Positions 12,973 through 25,065 of a stretch of DNA of 64,000 nt are shown here, piece after piece (within the stretch, counting starts at the first letter, position 1; each line of letters opens with the position of its first letter). The notes beneath the pieces are model-generated. The model was not told the origin of the DNA, searched no databases, and worked only from the letters and a program-made list of their open reading frames with translations. The position numbers were made by a program, and so were the translations under genes. This stretch comes from Paragordius varius (Eukaryota; Nematomorpha). The stretch is taken from positions 930,001 to 994,000 of the forward strand of contig OZ176058.1 in assembly GCA_964247055.1 (NCBI GenBank). The letters are read 5' to 3'.

Positions 12973-13254
12973 TAAATTTTTTAATGTGAATTTTTAGTTA
13001 AATCAACCAAAAATTAAAACATATATTACTGAGAGATAGGCAAATTGTGAGAAGCCGATGTGAAGTGTTATAATATAAAATTAGTCTTAATATTTTAATC
13101 AAAAAGCTAAGGAAAACAATTCGTATTGTAAAATATTGCAAAGTATTAAACACATTTAATTATAAAATTTTATGAGTCACGTTTTGAACATCGATATTAT
13201 AAAGATTATCTAAATTTATACAAGCCATCTATTTATTTATTATAATTACAATAA

Positions 13255-13491
13255 ATATTAAAATACAAACAAAACGTAAAAATATAAGGAAAATAATTTT
13301 AATTAAAAGAAAATCATACTTTTTTAAAACTTAATCCAATAAATAATATTGAAATATTTAATTGAATATTTACTGATGCTTAACAGTATAAAACAATGGG
13401 CGATTTAAGATAGAAAAAGTGTGGTTTTTTCAAAATAACATACGTCATTATATTTTTACGTGTTCATAATATTTCGTTTCAATTTTTACTG
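13255..13491. mobile_element. MITE family B copy
   Basis: The left end is diverged (aaaatacaaacaaaacgtaa). The right end reads atttcgtttcaatttttact. The variant end aaatggaaacgaaat is shared with 23,223, 37,690 and 43,861, all S3 copies, so this insertion is old. Confidence 0.55.
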
Positions 13492-13676
13492 TAAGAAAAT
13501 TTATACTTTGTATATCCGTCTAATTAGATAATTTTATCATTTTTTATAATAATTTGTCATATAACTTTTTTAGGTCAACAGAATATTAAAGGATATCAGC
13601 TATCTGATTAAACAAATGATTTATATATGTAGAGATTTTTATTTTATAAGCATAAATAAGTTTTATTAATTATATA

Positions 13677-13927
13677 CAGTAACTGAAAGCATACGTACAA
13701 AACGTAAAAATATAAAGACAAGTATTTTTAAAAGACAATCATACTCTTTTAAATTTAAAATCTCTTTCAATTATATAATATATAATTGATTGTGTTACCA
13801 ATATACATCTCTATTTTATATTTGCTGTTTAAAACAATGAGTTATATTTAAGAAATCAAGATTTAAAAAGTATGGTTGTCTTTTAGAAAAAAATGTTTAT
13901 TACGTTTCCGTATAAGAAGTTTTACTG
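13677..13927. mobile_element. MITE family B copy
   Basis: It starts cagtaactgaaagcatacg and ends gtataagaagttttactg. The internal mirrored pair is aaagacaatcatact and agtatggttgtctttt. Confidence 0.6.
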
Positions 13928-15004
13928 TAAGTAAAATATCAAATGATTTATGGTCAATATGCGACTGCATATTGATAAAAAGGGAGATAAACAATATATT
14001 ATTAATCTTCAACATAAATTGAGAAAGAAAAATTAAAATTACCCTCAAAAACTTTTGCATAAATACTCACGTATCGGATTTTTATTGGGCCCTATCATGC
14101 ATTACAGGGGTATTTAACAAATAAATTTAAAGGGCCAAAAGCTATATTTTTTCGTCTCAAGGGAAACCCACGGTCATTTAAAATTTAAATATCATAAAAA
14201 ATTTTTAGAGTTGGGCTAAATTTAAATATGCCATCTTAACCTTTGAGGCCTAAGATAAATTTTTTTCAATAATGTAAAATTATAGAAAATTTCTTAACTC
14301 AACCTTTTTCGCCATTTTTTTTTACATGTGAATACAATACACATAACTTGTAAATTATGGTTGAAAATATAAAAAATAACTTCGGAACGCTTTAAGATAT
14401 CAACTCACCAAAATTTATATATTTAATGATTTTAATATCAGCCGTTCGTTTTAGTCGTGTTTACATGATTTTGAGATTGTAGAAATTAAAGACTAATTTA
14501 TATTTTTTAGCTTATACATAGATAAAAAACTTTTATTAAATTATAATACAGCTTTCAAAACTGTCGTTTGTTTATACTTTAAGCTTTTTGGTCATAACTA
14601 CACCAAACATCGTGGACAAAAAAAGAAAATGCAATTTAGTGTTAAAAATAAAATTGCAATAAAACTAAAAACATAATATCATTTATTTTAAAACAAATTT
14701 TTTTAATTAATTTTCAAATTATTAAAAAAAAGAATAAAAAAATATTACATATTTCTAAAAAAACTATACATTATTAAACCTTGATTATTAACTCGTTGTT
14801 AGTTGCAAGATTAGAATGTAAATGTGTATTAATTCCACTTAATTACATAATAATTGTAGATAAATAGTTTAGAATGAAATCAGGAAAAAATGGCTATATT
14901 CAGTAAAAAATTTGTTTTTATATATTGTCTGTTTAATTTCCGTTTTTAGTATATAAAAATGGTTATATAAAAGATATATATTATGGGCAATTAGTTTGTT
15001 AAAG

Positions 15005-15272
15005 AGTACTTACACTAATGAAAACACAAAACATAAAACTTGAATACAATTTGTTAAAGACGGCCATGTTTTTACGAACCCTAATTTTTATTCAATCTAC
15101 TACTTAATTACAGTTTTGGTATGGAGAGTACGGATTTATATCCAAATTTCCCATTTGGCACCCAAAACGATGATTTATATTTCAAAAAAAAAAATAAATT
15201 ATAAATGTGGCTACCTCTAAAAAATTTCTTTTAGTATTTACGTTTTTCCGTATAATTTATTTACTGCGTCTT
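15005..15272. mobile_element. MITE family B variant
   Basis: The interior differs from other B copies and includes a block reading tatggagagtacggatttat. The same variant occurs inverted at about 34,385-34,640, and degenerately at about 21,190-21,420. Ends resemble gtttttccgtataattta. Confidence 0.5.
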
Positions 15273-15834
15273 TTTATTCATATAATTTCTTATTTGAATG
15301 ATTTAATGAGAATTAAAAAGAAGGACTTTATAATAAATAGGTATGATATAATAGCAATTTTATAAATTATAACTACAGTATATTGGTTATTTTGAGTAAA
15401 GAAATTTTTTGGGAATTATATTTATGGAATCTTATGGATAGAGTTAAAGAATCATAATAAATAGCGCTAATCTTGATTTATATTAAGATAATATATACAG
15501 ACAAATCTTAAAAATAGAAGACATTTAAAATAATATTTAAACCTAGGGGTTATTAAAAACGTTTAAGATTGCAGATATAAGGAATTGAAATGGAAATTGA
15601 AGATTCAATTTAATTTTTCATAAATAAATAGAGTATGTAGATAATCAAGTGAAAACAATTAAGGTGTTTTTAAATAATTATTTGATTTATGTTTTAACAT
15701 TTAGTATATATCATTCAAATTATTATCTGTAAATATATTCTGTGAATTATTCTATTTTACAAGTGAGAAAATTCGTGTTCATATCTGATATTATTTTTAA
15801 TAACTAAATAATTATGAATCAGCCAAAAATTAAT

Positions 15835-15876
15835 AAAAAAGGACGTCGTAAAACGCGTTGGATAGACAAATTAAGA
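15835..15876 (+). pseudogene. Relic of a LINE C-terminal motif (GRRKTRWIDKLR)
   Basis: Fourteen codons read KKGRRKTRWIDKLR. This resembles the GRPxxRW(L/M)D signature near the C-terminus of RTE-type LINE proteins, including the one encoded at 16,970-18,562 (RGRPPMRWLD). Decayed counterparts lie inverted near 33,840-33,880 and 42,605-42,650 in other S3 copies. The match is short, so this is suggestive only. Confidence 0.35.
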
Positions 15877-16364
15877 GTATTTTTGCTTCAGATTTTGAAA
15901 AAATTAATTTATTAGGCATTTTAATTATTATTTATTTTTATTATTGATCTTTAGAATATTTTAACAAGACATATAATAATATCAATTTGTTTATATGAAA
16001 ATTATATATAAACATGAAATACCTACCATCTATTTATCAAAGGCTTATCACATCTTACAATAAAAACTGTGCAAACACTGTGAACAAAAAAATAAATTAT
16101 ATGTATCTTTTTAAATCAGTTCGGATAATATTTTAACCAAAATATATAAATTATTGTTGTAAGTTGATATAAAATATATAACTTAATAAGCTAACGCATA
16201 AAAAGAAATCTTCCACATAGATGCAATATGAATTTAAAATGTATCTGCAAGGTATGGCGATAATAAATGCTTATTAAATATAAGAATTTTATTTAAAGAG
16301 ATTTTAGTGAATATTAAATTGATTGTAAAAGTGTGGAGAGTTAAAAAAATATTTGATTAAAAAA

Positions 16365-16631
16365 ATTATAGGAAAAAACGTAAAAATATAAAGACAAAAG
16401 TTTTTTCTAAAAGAAAATCATATTAAATTTAATTTAATCATATAAACACAATGTTGTTAACTACAAAGTATAATGGAGATGTATAAAGGTAACACAACCA
16501 ATTATATATTTTAAACTTGAAAATAAATATTTAAATAGGAGTAATAAAAATTTAAAAATGTATGATTGTCTAGTGAAAAAAATATTTGTTTTTATATTTT
16601 CATTTTGTCCGTATAATTCCAATTTTTACTG
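16365..16631. mobile_element. MITE family B copy
   Basis: The right end gtccgtataattccaatttt is clear. The left end ataggaaaaaacgtaaaaat is partly eroded. The inverted partners are 33,238-33,398 and 41,896-42,160. Confidence 0.6.
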
Positions 16632-16948
16632 TATATTTGTTAAAAAAGGTACATAATGTATCATCTGATAGCCGTAAGGGGATTAGTCACAATGAAAATT
16701 TGTTACAATCGAGCATCATAACAAAATCCGTTTCTGTTCGGTACAATTTTTTTAATAAACGAGATTTTCCACCAAATATATTTTTTCTAAAGAAATCGTA
16801 TTACACAACATTTTCAGGCCACAGTTTAAATCTATAACATATTTTGACAATTTGTTATATATGTTTTTATTTTTTTACTTTATGGGTCCATTATTTTTTA
16901 TATGTTAATAAAATATTTGTTGTTTGGTTTTTAAATTAAATATCTATA

Positions 16949-18603
16949 TGGTTGGTTGGTTGGTTTTTCCTAAGTCGTAAACGACTTTTTGGATATAGTT
17001 TTAACTATTTCTTTCCATTTTTTTCTATCTTTAACCGCTATATTGAGCTCTTTCAGTGTCATTTTGGTCTCTTCTTTTATCATATCCAACCACCTCATCG
17101 GTGGTCGGCCTCGTTTCCTTTGCCCTTCTACCTTCCCAAACATTGTATCTTTCTCCAGAGAATTCGATCGCATGACATGACCAAAATATGTTAACTTTCT
17201 TTTTAGAATTATCTCCATGATGTTTGTTTTAGGTTTTATTTCTGTAGTTAGACTTTCATTCTTAATTTTATCCTTCCAGGTGTATCCTAGCATCCTACGC
17301 CAGCAGCTCCTTTCAAAAGCCATGAGCCTTTCTTTGTCCCTTTTTCTGAGAGTCCAACTCTCACATCCATATGTGGTGACCGGGAGAACGAAACAGTAGA
17401 GTAATCTTTTTTTGGTTTCAACTCCTACGCTTTTGTTTTTCCAAATCTTTATTAATTTGGTCATCGCTTCTCTACCCAATCCTATTCTCTTTCTGATGTC
17501 AGGAGTTGAAGACCCATCCTCTGAAATTATTGCGCCCAAAAACGTTAACTGTTTAACTATTTCTATTTCTACTCCTTCTATTATAATTGTAGGCTTTTTT
17601 CCTGTACATAATATTTTGGTTTTGTTAGGATTAAGCCTAAGACCATACCTCAAACTTTCCTTTCGAATCTCTTCAATCAATTCCTTCAAATCATTTGCAC
17701 TTTCAGCTATAAGAGTGGTATCGTCTGCAAACCTTAAATTATTGATTGTTCTCCCTCCTATTCTTACTCCAATATTTTTACCATCCAACTTCCTCATTAT
17801 CATTTCTGTGCACATATTGAACAGATAAGGGGATAAGCAACACCCTTGTCTGACTCCTTTCAAGATTGGTATTTCGTCTGTGTCCCCCGCTGGTGTTCTA
17901 ATAATCGCTCTTTGTTTTACATACAGAGAGCTAATCAATCTTATTAAGTGAGACGATACCCCTACTAACTTTAATGTTTCCCACAAGGAGTCATAGTTAA
18001 TTGAATCGAATGCTTGTCTGTAATCAATAAAACACATGTATAATTCTTTCTGGAACTCTTTTGATGTTTCCATTATCCTTCTCATGTTTGAGATATGGTA
18101 TCTTGTGCTTTTTCCCTTCATAAATCCAGCTTGATTTTCTGGTATTTCTGTCTGTATGATACTGTGCATTCTGTTTTGTATTACTTTTAGTAAGACCTTA
18201 CTAGCGTGGCTAATAAGAGATATGTTCCGATAATTCTCGCATTGGAGTACATCTCCTTTTTTATATATTGGGAGATATACAGATGATGCCCAATCGTTTG
18301 GCCACTCACATGTTTCCCACACCTTTTGACATAGCTGGTGTAACTTTTCAACGGGAATAGCTTTTATGAACTCTATTGGGATATTGTCTAATCCCGTCGC
18401 TTTGTTGTTAGGAATTTGTTTTAAGGCTAATTCAACCTCCTCTCTTAATATATCTGGATCACGTTCTTCTTCTTTTAATTGCAACACCTTTGTTTGAGGA
18501 GCCTGATAGAGTTTTTGGGTGTATTCCTTCCATCTTTCTCGTACTTCTGTTTGTTTGCACAATATGGTGCCATTCTCTTTTTTAATCTTTTGTGATGATA
18601 TAA
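16949..18603 (-). mobile_element. 5'-truncated RTE-clade LINE insertion
   Basis: On the minus strand it starts just inside the reverse-transcriptase region and ends in a short AACC repeat (ggttggttggttggttt on the plus strand). RTE elements typically end in a simple repeat and not poly(A). The target is unambiguous because uninterrupted S1 copies show the joined flanks. The endonuclease half is absent, a typical 5' truncation. The reading frame is open throughout, so the insertion is recent. Target duplication appears short and lies in ATATA-like sequence, so I could not fix it. Confidence 0.85.
16970..18562 (-). CDS. RTE/BovB-like reverse transcriptase, 5'-truncated
   Basis: The polypeptide has about 530 residues with no stops. 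It carries finger residues NNKATGLDN (52-60), RT motif A FIDYRQAFD (178-186), motif B VRQGCCLSP (237-245), the catalytic FADD (278-281), LNPNKTK (310-316), and FLGAIISEDG (341-350). The C-terminal YGCESWTLRK and RGRPPMRWLD signatures are typical of RTE/BovB-type proteins. It would copy LINE RNA at the target site. The frame stays open upstream to about 18,600 (KKENGTILCKQ, a common RTE sequence). There is no true start codon, because the apparent start is an internal leucine codon. The apurinic endonuclease domain is missing, so the copy cannot act alone. A related endonuclease fragment is at 25,066-25,660. Confidence 0.9.
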   Translation of the reverse strand: MCKQTEVRERWKEYTQKLYQAPQTKVLQLKEEERDPDILREEVELALKQIPNNKATGLDNIPIEFIKAIPVEKLHQLCQKVWETCEWPNDWASSVYLPIYKKGDVLQCENYRNISLISHASKVLLKVIQNRMHSIIQTEIPENQAGFMKGKSTRYHISNMRRIMETSKEFQKELYMCFIDYRQAFDSINYDSLWETLKLVGVSSHLIRLISSLYVKQRAIIRTPAGDTDEIPILKGVRQGCCLSPYLFNMCTEMIMRKLDGKNIGVRIGGRTINNLRFADDTTLIAESANDLKELIEEIRKESLRYGLRLNPNKTKILCTGKKPTIIIEGVEIEIVKQLTFLGAIISEDGSSTPDIRKRIGLGREAMTKLIKIWKNKSVGVETKKRLLYCFVLPVTTYGCESWTLRKRDKERLMAFERSCWRRMLGYTWKDKIKNESLTTEIKPKTNIMEIILKRKLTYFGHVMRSNSLEKDTMFGKVEGQRKRGRPPMRWLDMIKEETKMTLKELNIAVKDRKKWKEIVKTISKKSFTT

Positions 18604-19357
18604 AAGGTTTTTTGTGATTTAAATGATATTAGGGTTTAAATGAAATATATTTTTGCCGGTCACAATTAATATAATAAGTAATAACAAATTTAATCAAGGC
18701 AACCTAGGCCTACTTCTATAAAATTAAAATTATTTTTTTCCTTCATACATTCGGAATGAAAGAGATCGCGTTGATTTAAGGTTATTATATTTTTATAAAG
18801 TGTGACCTTTAAGTAACGCTTAGAAAACTGAATAGCCTATTCCCAATCAAGTAAAAATTATTAAACCATTGTTAAATCGCCGAGAATGACTAGCTTAACC
18901 CTCAGTTTTGCCCCACCCTGTATAAAATCGCTTTTTTTGAAATAGTAAAAGCCTATAAATTTATGAGTTTGAAAGCCGTTTCCGAACGTGTCGGCCTATT
19001 CAGTTTCAATAAGGTACTTTTTTAGTGTTTTCAAATGCTTCGTTAATTAAGCCTTATATGAATTAGTTCCTCGCTTTGGCCCCACTTTTATGAGAAAATG
19101 TTTTTGGAAGAATTGTTGTCTAAATAGTTTAATTTTCTTATTGTTTCATAATTGCTGCGAGCCTACACGTTTTTTAAGATTAGCCCCTCAATTCCCACTT
19201 ATTTTGAAAATAGAAGCTTCGATATTGTTATGACGATCTTTCCGAAAACGTAAAAGCCCATTTAAATTTAAAACTAATTTTTTATCGTTATTGCACCGAG
19301 AGTGACTAAGCCATTTTTCAGGGAAGTGGCAAATTGAGTTAATTTAAATAATTATAA

Positions 19358-19625
19358 CATCAACTTTAATTCACCTTAAAAAAATTCAAATTCACCCTGA
19401 AATAAATAATGGGTTTCGAATATAAAAAATATATGTTTTTTATAATATTATAGAATAAAATTTCGTTTTAATATTTAGATTATACTTAAAAAAGAATAGA
19501 CAATGCCATACAATAAATATTTATGATACATATTTGCTGAAAACACATAATTTATTTTTAGGGGGAATTTGAATTGTTTGAGGGTAAAATCGGATTTTTC
19601 AAGAGTGAATTAGCGGTGTAAATAG
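19358..19625. mobile_element. MITE family A copy in S1
   Basis: It is the positional equivalent of 868-1,123. Left repeats read aattcaaattcaccctgaa and the right end gaattagcggtgtaaatag. Confidence 0.6.
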
Positions 19626-21013
19626 TGTATTAATTTTTATAATTTTTCTGACATATCATTATATATTGTTGTATACCTTAAATTAAAAGGCTAAGATACA
19701 ATAAGTAAATACAATCCAAAAAATCCATTCATTTTAAAATAGTTGACGAAACGCTAAAACATTTTCAAAAAATTTGAGATGTTACATTTTTAAACGATTA
19801 ATTATTTTTTTAATTATAGTGTCTATAAGCCTTAAATTATTAGGAATATCCAGAATAAAATATACTTAAAAATTATGCGTTTGTTTATATACAACCATGG
19901 TGATATATAAATGTGTTGAAATTAGATTGGATTCGATTAATGTCTATAATCACATGTTTTTATGATATAGTTGTATTGTTTTACCTAAAGCTCTCTCTAT
20001 GATATTTATTTATAATTTGTTATAAACCAATTATCAATAATTTAGCAATATTTTTGCATTCGTAATCAGTCACTGGTTATGAAGATAGAGGTTAATAATA
20101 AGGACTAAACATTTAAAGTTAACGATTTAAATATTTATATACATCACTTATTCTAGATCGAATAATTTAAAATTGTATATAAATATTATTAATAGTCGCC
20201 TCAATATTTCCACTAATGGGTAATTGTAGATAATATTTAAAATTAAAATAACCATAATAAAATCAATCATTTCTTAGTCTGGTTGATAATATATGTAAAT
20301 ATTTATTTTCAAATCTATATGGTTGGGTGTATAATTTTAGGTGTTAAATTCATAAAAAATGGTTTAACTTTACCTATTATACAGTAATTTATTTAGTAAT
20401 ACACATTGTATACAATACGCTACTGTATTAGCAAACAGCCAATAAAAAGTGCACAATATAACAAAGTTACAATGAATTTTAAGCTCAATAAAACTAAAAT
20501 ATTTCAAAAATTGATAAATTTTTTTATATTTGAATTTATTATATCACAAAAAATTAGTTAAATTTATTAATTTATCAATATATCTATTAATATTATGTAA
20601 ATACCATTTAGATTCAATTGTAATAAAAGACTTGATCTGTTAAATTGGTTTATTTATGAATTTTTATGCTTTAAAAATATGTTTATCAGTTTTCATGCGG
20701 CTGCTTAAAATATTAATTAATTTTATGTCTAAAAAATTCATTCAAAAGCTTCAAGCCAAGACTTAAGCATTTTTTATCACCACTAATTAAAGCTAGGACC
20801 GGCATATAAAAATAATATTTTCCACTAGGGAATATAGAAAAAAAATTTATGTGTAGAGATTTTAATTTTATCAGTCTTTTAAAGTACCTATATACTTCAT
20901 TAGCATACATAATAAAAACATATATTCCAAAACGGTATAAAGGCAACATCTATTTTGCTAAAAAAACCATATTTTAACATCCAATTACAAATATACGTAC
21001 ATATATTTATATA

Positions 21014-21110
21014 CAGCATTTACAGTTTAAATTTACCCTAAAATTAAATGTGTTTTTAAGATTAAAAATTAATTATATTTTTATATTTTTAAAAAATGAT
21101 TGCTATTTAT
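21014..21110. mobile_element. MITE family A, half copy at the S1 break
   Basis: Only the left half is present (gcatttacagtttaaattta). Its complete inverted partner is at 30,308-30,512. S1 homology stops here, so the break of the left arm fell inside this MITE. Confidence 0.5.
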
Positions 21111-21169
21111 CTCAGAATTTTTTTTGATATCCTTGCTTCTAATAGGAATTCGCATTAGGCAAATTTAGA

Positions 21170-23310
21170 ATTTATGTGAATAAAAATAGTAAAAAAATTA
21201 TACGGAAAATTGCAAATACTAAAAGAAAATATTTTTCTCTAGACAACCGTTTTTGTAACTTTTTTGGTATATCTATAATCGTTTTGGGTTGCGAAACTTT
21301 AGGATATAAATTGGTATTCTCCATACAATATTGTAATTAAATAGTTGTAGTGATTTTTCCCAAAAATATAGTCGTCTTTCAAAAAATTTCTCTTTTTACG
21401 TTTTTTTGCTTTAAACTTTTATATAATCTTTTCATATTCCACACAGTTTTTTACTTTTATTCTATTCAATTTGCTGTTATTATTAAATTTTTCAATTTTA
21501 AGGTTAAACTATGTCTGTTTCTGAAATAACATACAGTGAAAAAAATTAATTAGAGAAAATAAAACTATAAAAAACTTAAAGCCATCGCTGCTTTTAGCTA
21601 AACTATTTATTTGTTAAAGTTTATATAATTTAATGTTACTAATTCTCACCTACATTTTAATTTTGCAACCTATAACGATGAGTGAAAATTGAAATATGGA
21701 CAATGTGTAATTGTTTATAAAAATATTATTTTTTATTTATTAATGTTATTTCCCAAAAAACTTTTTTTTCTCCAAAATCTTAATTTTCATTAAAAGTTTA
21801 ACTATCGATGCTTAATGATAATATCTATTAATTTTGAGTTCATTTTCGGTAGTTGCGACCCTAAAGCTTAAAGTAGTGAATAAACTGAAAGTTTTTTTGA
21901 TTAAAATTAAATTAAAAACAGCTCCTATTTTCAATAAAAAATATAGTTCCTTACAGCTTTTAATTTTTACAGGCTCATAATCAGATAACTCCAAAACAGT
22001 ACTGAAACGAAGAGTTAATATTAAATCAATGAATATTAAAAATTAAGTAAATTGCACTTTGACCCAAAATATTCAAGTTATATTTTGTATTCATAAATAA
22101 AAATAAAAAATAAATGCGAAACAATTGAGATGAGAATTTTTTACAATTTTACATTTAAAAAAATTTGTGTACAAAAATTTGCTTAAATATTTTATAAGAT
22201 ATTTTTGTTTTAAATGGCTATAGACTAAACACTTACCCCCAAAAAATTATGAAGTGTTTATAATATCTACTTTTTATTTTTATAAATATTTTTGTGTTTT
22301 TTTAATTTTTATTTTTACAAAAAATTAACTGATTAATAAATTCAATCGTTTAGCTGCTAACAATAAAATTTCAAGTTATTAAAATACAATTAAAAATTTT
22401 TGCGATTTAATATATTATGCATTTTTTATTTTGTTTCTATACATTTATTTATGATTGTATTATATATATAAAAAATATATTCCATCTATTTAAGAATCTT
22501 TGCATATTCAATGGACTGCATAAATTCTTTAACTTATATTAATTTAATGGAAATTATACAAATAAATACAAAGACGAGTTTTTAAATAAGAATATCATAA
22601 TTGTATATTTTTGTACATTTATAATTGTAAATAAAATAATGATTTTGTTTTAGTATATATCTGTTTTAAGCTTTGCATTTTAAAACAAAAAATCAACTTG
22701 CAAATATTATTTTCTTTATATTATTTAATTTTTGACTGTAAAAGTATTCAGTAATATATGCAAAAATCAGCAATAAATTGTAATCTAATTGTGACCCTTG
22801 AGGCAAAAAATATTTTTTTTTGACCCTTCAAATTTATTTGTTAAGTACCTCTGTAAGGCATGATGGAACCGATTAAAGATCCGATATTCAATGTAGATTA
22901 TGAGATCTCAAATAATTATTGAGTGTAATTTTAATATTTTTTCTCTTTAGACGAAGAAAGATCATTAATATATTGTTCATGTCCTTTCTTAACAATTTGC
23001 AGTAGCATATTTATATTTAATATTTACCATATCATTTAATATATATTTATAAAATAATTAAATATTTATGCTCTATAAATTTAAACATATATTGATCGTT
23101 TGTTTGATGAGATAGCTGATATCATGTAATAATTATAATCTAAAGTCATATGACAAATTATAATATATATAAAAATTATCTAATAATTTTTATACAAATT
23201 AAAAAATTTTTAGATTTATTTACAGTAAAAATGGAAACGAAATTTTGACACGTAAAAATACAAAGACATATATTTTTTCTAAAAGACAACCAATTAAATT
23301 TATCATTGGT
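21170..23310 (+). repeat. Array segment S3, partial copy 2
   Basis: It matches 34.4-37.7 kb in the same orientation. Landmarks are aacctataacgatgag (21,668; compare 36,122), aaatttatttgttaagtacc (22,830; compare 37,320), and atgagatctcaaataattat (22,899; compare 37,377). It ends in half of a MITE B copy (from 23,223). The stretch is extremely AT-rich and shows no gene. Confidence 0.65.
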
Positions 23311-25065
23311 TACTAAAAAGGGGACAACGCCTCCTAATAGAAAAATCTAGACGGTGTGCGAAATTTTTTTTAGAAATCACCTTAAATTTATGTTATAAAA
23401 CTATTATTTGATTGGTATTTTATAAAAAGTAATTAATAATATAAAGTATGAGAAGATTGTAGATGTAGATTATTAGCATCAGTTTTCTTTAATTATATAA
23501 GATAAAAATAGCGTTAAAAAGCTAAGAAAAGTAAAGAAGGAATTATAAGAACGATTATAGAATTTAGCAATTAATTCGTTGATACGTATTTCTGCTCTCG
23601 CTCTTGCCCATTCCTCGCTTTTATATAAACAGACACTTGCAATTATTAGTCATTATTATCACATATCTTAACAATATAAATTAATCGATGTAAACACTCA
23701 TCCGATAAAGAAGAGGTAATAGGCTTAAAATACGATTCAACTATTAAAATCACTTGTTGATTTTAATATTGATAAATTTTGGAGAAAAATGCATAATATG
23801 TATCAAAATTCAAATTACCCTAAGCATTTTGATATCTTTTAAATGAGCATAGTTATAACTGGATTAATTAAACAAAATATTTTAATATCAGATGAGCTGT
23901 TTTCAGTGGCCGCGGTGAAAGCCAACCGCGGTTTCACTGTTAACCCTTATAAATATATGGTATTGGATTTAAATTGATTAAATATTAACCAGTTTGACCG
24001 CTTATAGTTTCAAACCGTCAAATGATATCGCAAATTCATAAAATATAAAAAGTAATACAAAGATTCCTTTAGAGCAGTTTTGTTTAGCAAATGGCCCTCA
24101 GCGCCCGCCTCCAAAACTATTTTGTTGACTAAAATGCAACATTTATAGACTTTTTCCTTTCAATATGTACTTGAATATTCATCTGTATAAACTTTTTTAT
24201 TATTTTTTGGCCGTTAAAGGTTTAGAGTGAATTTGTGGATTTAATAAAATATTATATTAGGCTCTTCAAATAATATAGCATCATGTAGTGAAAATAATAG
24301 TTGTGCTTTTAATGTTATTTAAAAAGTAATAAATTTTTAACGCCCTTAAAAGTGGCCCACTAAATGTGTTGTACATCCAGGATTTGGATAAAAACCATTT
24401 AAAAATTGTAAAATCGATTTTGTGGAACCGAAATCTGAGGCAAGAAAATAAACATTGAGCTGCACTTACAAAACTATACCTATCTTTATGTATAACACTA
24501 CAACGATGGCATATAAAACAAATAATAAGACATTTAATTATTTAGATATCGCGCGTTGGTATATTAAATGAAAAATTTAATTATTTAATTCACACATTTT
24601 GCATATATGGAGACAATTATATATGGTATATATGAATGAAATGAAAGCTTATAATATTTACAATATAATCATTATGGATATTCTACACGCTTAAATAAAT
24701 TATTTATCATACATAGGCTAATTTCAAAAATTCGCTAAAAAATAAAACTAAAATATTAATTTTATAAAAAAATTATTTTAGATTGTGAAAAGAAGTGATT
24801 TATTTGCCTTGAAATATTTCATCATCATATTCTTTTAGCCGTTCACCTAAGTTAGAAATGATTTATAAATAGATGATTACACATCATTTAAAATTTCGAA
24901 TTCATTCATGTGCTAAACCAAGTCTTTCATATTACACCACATCTATTTCAAAAAATAAAATATCTTGCATATCTCTCAAACACACTTTATACTTAATCAT
25001 CCCGTAAATAATTATTAAGTATAACATTTTCCTATTACGTCGCAAAATGTCTGCTGCAAACAAAT
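23310..25065. other. Centre region, no gene seen
   Basis: I find no counterpart of this stretch elsewhere in the window. It is slightly richer in G+C than the arms around 23,590-23,710 and 24,060-24,130. It contains one strong GC-rich hairpin (listed separately). I see no convincing exon. Confidence 0.5.
23904..23939. other. GC-rich imperfect hairpin
   Basis: CAGTG and CACTG form an outer stem, with CCGCGGT and ACCGCGG inside and a loop of about 8 nt. An alternative stem pairs gtgaaa with tttcac. This is striking in DNA of this composition. It may be the fused ends of a small transposon. No RNA family recognised. Confidence 0.5.

Larger units (their letters stand above)
12973..16840 (-). repeat. 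Array segment S3, copy 1
   Basis: Read on the minus strand it matches 33,070-38,380, 41,720-44,345 and part of 21,170-23,310. Landmarks are a gaccgtgggtttcccttgag-type block near 14,160, a block reading gccgttcgttttagtcgtg near 14,440, a gcgttggatagac block near 15,856, and aaaatccgtttctgttcgg near 16,722. It holds at least four MITE B copies. No gene seen. Confidence 0.75.
16840..21110 (+). repeat. Array segment S1, copy 2 (split by a LINE)
   Basis: It matches 1-2,640 and extends further, to about 21,110, where it pairs with the inverted copy ending at about 30,395. The block from gttgtttggtttttaaatta near 16,920 is separated from its normal continuation (tttgtgatttaaatgatatt near 18,612) by the LINE insertion. 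The undisrupted order is visible at 41,545-41,610 (inverted). Confidence 0.8.

Noticed and set aside
16952-17828. Several plus-strand frames of 60-138 codons
   Set aside because: They are antisense to the open LINE reverse-transcriptase frame and are explained by it.
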